The position numbers were made by a program, and so were the translations under genes. From contig CAVCTM010000118.1 in the NCBI GenBank assembly GCA_963605115.1, positions 1 to 5,939 of the forward strand: 5,939 nt of DNA. The letters are read 5' to 3'. Source of the stretch: SVKR01 sp963605115. GTDB taxonomy: Bacteria > Bacillota > Clostridia > Oscillospirales > Oscillospiraceae. Shown here in pieces: positions 4,803-5,939 of this stretch (position 1 is the stretch's first letter; each line of letters starts with the position of its first letter). The notes under the pieces were generated by a model that saw only the letters and a program-made list of their open reading frames with translations, had not been told where the DNA came from and made no database searches.

Positions 4803-5336
4803 ATGCCGAACGCAAAAGTTCTCAGCGAGAAGCAGGCGATCGTTGCGGCTCTGACCGAGCGGATCAAGGGCGCCAGCGCGGGCGTTCTGGTGGACTACAA
4901 GGGCATCACTGTTGCTCAGGACACCGAAATGCGCGCCGAGCTGCGCAAGAACGAGGTGGAGTATTCCGTCATCAAGAACACCCTCACCCGTTTCGCTCTC
5001 GACAACTGCGGTCTGAACGGTCTGGACAAGTTCCTGAACGGTACGACCTCTCTCGCGACCAGCACCGGCGACCCCATCGCGCCTTTCCGCATCATCACCG
5101 ATTATGCCAAGAAGATCGACGGCGATAAGTTCTATATCAAAGCCGCCTTCATGGATGGTCAGGTCCTGACTGATGACGAAGTTACCCAGATCGCTGCGCT
5201 CCCCTCCAAGGACGCGCTCTACGCTCAGGTCTTCGGAACCATGCTCGCCCCGATCACCAGCCTGGCTGTCGTGCTGAACCAGATCGCGGAGAAGCTCGGC
5301 GGAGGCGCTGCTCCCGCAGAAGCCGCGGCGGAATAA
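4803..5336 (+). CDS. rplJ: 50S ribosomal protein L10
   Basis: 177 aa, typical length. L10 anchors the flexible L12 stalk to 23S rRNA and, with L12 dimers bound, represses its own operon. The N-terminal globular rRNA-binding domain is clear: KQAIVAALTERIKGASAGVLVDYKGITVAQDTEMRAELRK, then EYSVIKNTLTRFAL. The C-terminal helix that binds L12 dimers runs from about 137 (DALYAQVFGTMLAPITSLAVVLNQIAEKL) and ends in a Gly/Ala-rich tail. The ATG is fixed by GGAGG (4791-4795) seven bases upstream and by the family's usual start; in-frame codons upstream lie within the leader RNA. It is followed after 51 bases by rplL. The usual rplK and rplA are not upstream; a divergent GntR gene is there instead. Confidence 0.98.
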   Translation: MPNAKVLSEKQAIVAALTERIKGASAGVLVDYKGITVAQDTEMRAELRKNEVEYSVIKNTLTRFALDNCGLNGLDKFLNGTTSLATSTGDPIAPFRIITDYAKKIDGDKFYIKAAFMDGQVLTDDEVTQIAALPSKDALYAQVFGTMLAPITSLAVVLNQIAEKLGGGAAPAEAAAE

Positions 5337-5387
5337 TTTTCCCCGACGGCTGCACCCAAAAAGAATTTATTAGGAGGAAAAATCAAA

Positions 5388-5762
5388 ATGGCAAGCGAAA
5401 AAGTTACTGCTATGATCGAAGAAGTTAAGGCTCTTACCGTTCTGGAGCTGGCTGAGCTGGTCCACGCTCTGGAGGAGGAGTTCGGCGTGTCCGCTGCTGC
5501 GGCCGCTGTTGCCGCTCCCGCCGCCGGCGCTGCTGCCGCCGCCGAGGAGAAGACCGAGTTCGACGTCGTTATGACCGACTTCGGTGCTGAGAAGATCAAG
5601 GTCATCAAGGAAGTCCGCGGCATCACCGGTCTGGGTCTCGCCGAGGCCAAGGCGATGGTCGAGGGTATCCCCGCCAAGATCAAGGAAGGCGCTTCCAAGG
5701 AAGAGGCCGAGGAGATCAAGGCGAAGCTCGAAGCCGTCGGCGCCAAGGTCGAGCTCAAGTAA
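5388..5762 (+). CDS. rplL: 50S ribosomal protein L7/L12
   Basis: 124 aa, typical length. It forms the mobile ribosomal stalk, present as several dimers on L10, that recruits and stimulates the translation GTPases. Domains: N-terminal dimerisation and L10-binding helices (about 1-34, ending EEEFGVS); an Ala/Pro-rich hinge (about 36-53); and the C-terminal factor-binding domain (about 55-124) with KIKVIKEVRGITGLGLAEAK and the ending VELK. The factor-contact residues known from E. coli (Lys, Val-Ile-Lys, Arg, the later Lys) are kept. One substitution stands out: GLGLAEAK has Ala85 where E. coli has Lys81. AGGAGG at 5372-5377 lies ten bases before the ATG. It is co-transcribed with rplJ and followed by a strong terminator, so rpoB, if next, would need its own promoter. 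Confidence 0.98.
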   Translation: MASEKVTAMIEEVKALTVLELAELVHALEEEFGVSAAAAAVAAPAAGAAAAAEEKTEFDVVMTDFGAEKIKVIKEVRGITGLGLAEAKAMVEGIPAKIKEGASKEEAEEIKAKLEAVGAKVELK

Positions 5763-5777
5763 AAAAATCAAAAGCAA

Positions 5778-5818
5778 GATCCCGGACCGGTTTCACCGGT
5801 CCGGGATCTGTTTGTTTT
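5778..5818 (+). terminator. Strong intrinsic terminator of rplJL
   Basis: A perfect 14-bp stem, GATCCCGGACCGGT (5778-5791) with ACCGGTCCGGGATC (5795-5808), loop TTC, followed by TGTTTGTTTT. It lies 15 bases past the rplL stop. The following 5819-5859 shows nothing I recognise. Confidence 0.92.
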
Positions 5819-5859
5819 CAGGAAGAACCTACAGCAAAAGAGCAGCCGGCCAAAGGTCT

Positions 5860-5939
5860 CTGCGAGTTGCGTTTTTAAAGGCTCCCCTGTGCAAGGGGAG
5901 CTGGCGCGCGAAGCGCGACTGAGGGGTTGTTACCGAGCT
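5860..5939 (-). repeat. Dispersed two-hairpin repeat, right copy of an inverted pair
   Basis: Reverse complement of the 70-150 copy: 51 bases identical (5889-5939 against 70-120), then similar out to CTGCGAG at 5860. Its second hairpin is better preserved than on the left, with arms GCTCCCCT and AGGGGAGC around GTGCA (5881-5901). The first hairpin is CGCGC, GAA, GCGCG (5906-5918). It runs to the window edge, so its far end is not seen. Confidence 0.8.

Noticed and set aside
5225..5777. Minus-strand frames opposite rplL
   Set aside because: Ser/Ala-rich or Leu/Gly-rich antisense of the Ala-rich L7/L12 gene, with no motifs.

Overview
The window looks like chromosome from a GC-rich member of the Clostridia, probably a gut Oscillospiraceae/Ruminococcaceae-type Firmicute. 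Evidence is the strong GGAGG-type ribosome binding sites, sigma-A promoters with 16-17 bp spacers, a Bacillus/Clostridium-type L10 attenuator leader in front of rplJ, and small dispersed hairpin repeats between genes. The lineage call is inference from style, not from a database match.

Layout, left to right. Positions 1-150 hold two copies of a short hairpin repeat in opposite orientation. A type I glyceraldehyde-3-phosphate dehydrogenase (GAPDH) gene (217-1227, minus) follows, with a clear promoter and a twin palindrome just downstream of its transcription start. Divergent from it is a small lipoprotein gene of unknown function (1483-2193, plus). Between this gene and the next lies a 208-bp gap packed with hairpins, including a fold with three paired arms. 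A second GAPDH gene (2402-3418, minus) comes next, then a bidirectional terminator, then a GntR/HutC-family regulator (3608-4408, minus) whose -10 box sits inside a 13-bp palindrome. Divergent from the regulator is the rplJ-rplL operon (4803-5762, plus), with a near-consensus promoter, an L10 leader with attenuator, and a strong terminator at its end. Positions 5860-5939 hold another copy of the left-edge repeat, inverted relative to the copy at 70-150, so one inverted pair brackets all six genes.

How the genes relate. The two GAPDHs are close paralogs (about 230 of 334 aligned residues identical by hand count, no gaps) and share an unusual C-terminal tail. They differ at the residue that usually decides the cofactor: Asp34 in the first (NAD type) and Ala35 in the second (as in the NADP-preferring GapB of Bacillus subtilis). 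A plausible reading is a duplication followed by division of labour between a glycolytic NAD enzyme and an NADPH-linked enzyme. The two have different upstream control regions. The GntR regulator lies on the same strand as the second GAPDH gene, but a terminator separates them, so a regulatory link is only a possibility. rplJL is a housekeeping unit whose usual upstream partners (rplK, rplA) are absent here.

No defence system, insertion sequence with a transposase, CRISPR array, tRNA or rRNA is visible. The most unusual material is the GAPDH pair, the twin palindrome at gap, and the repeat-derived structures between genes.
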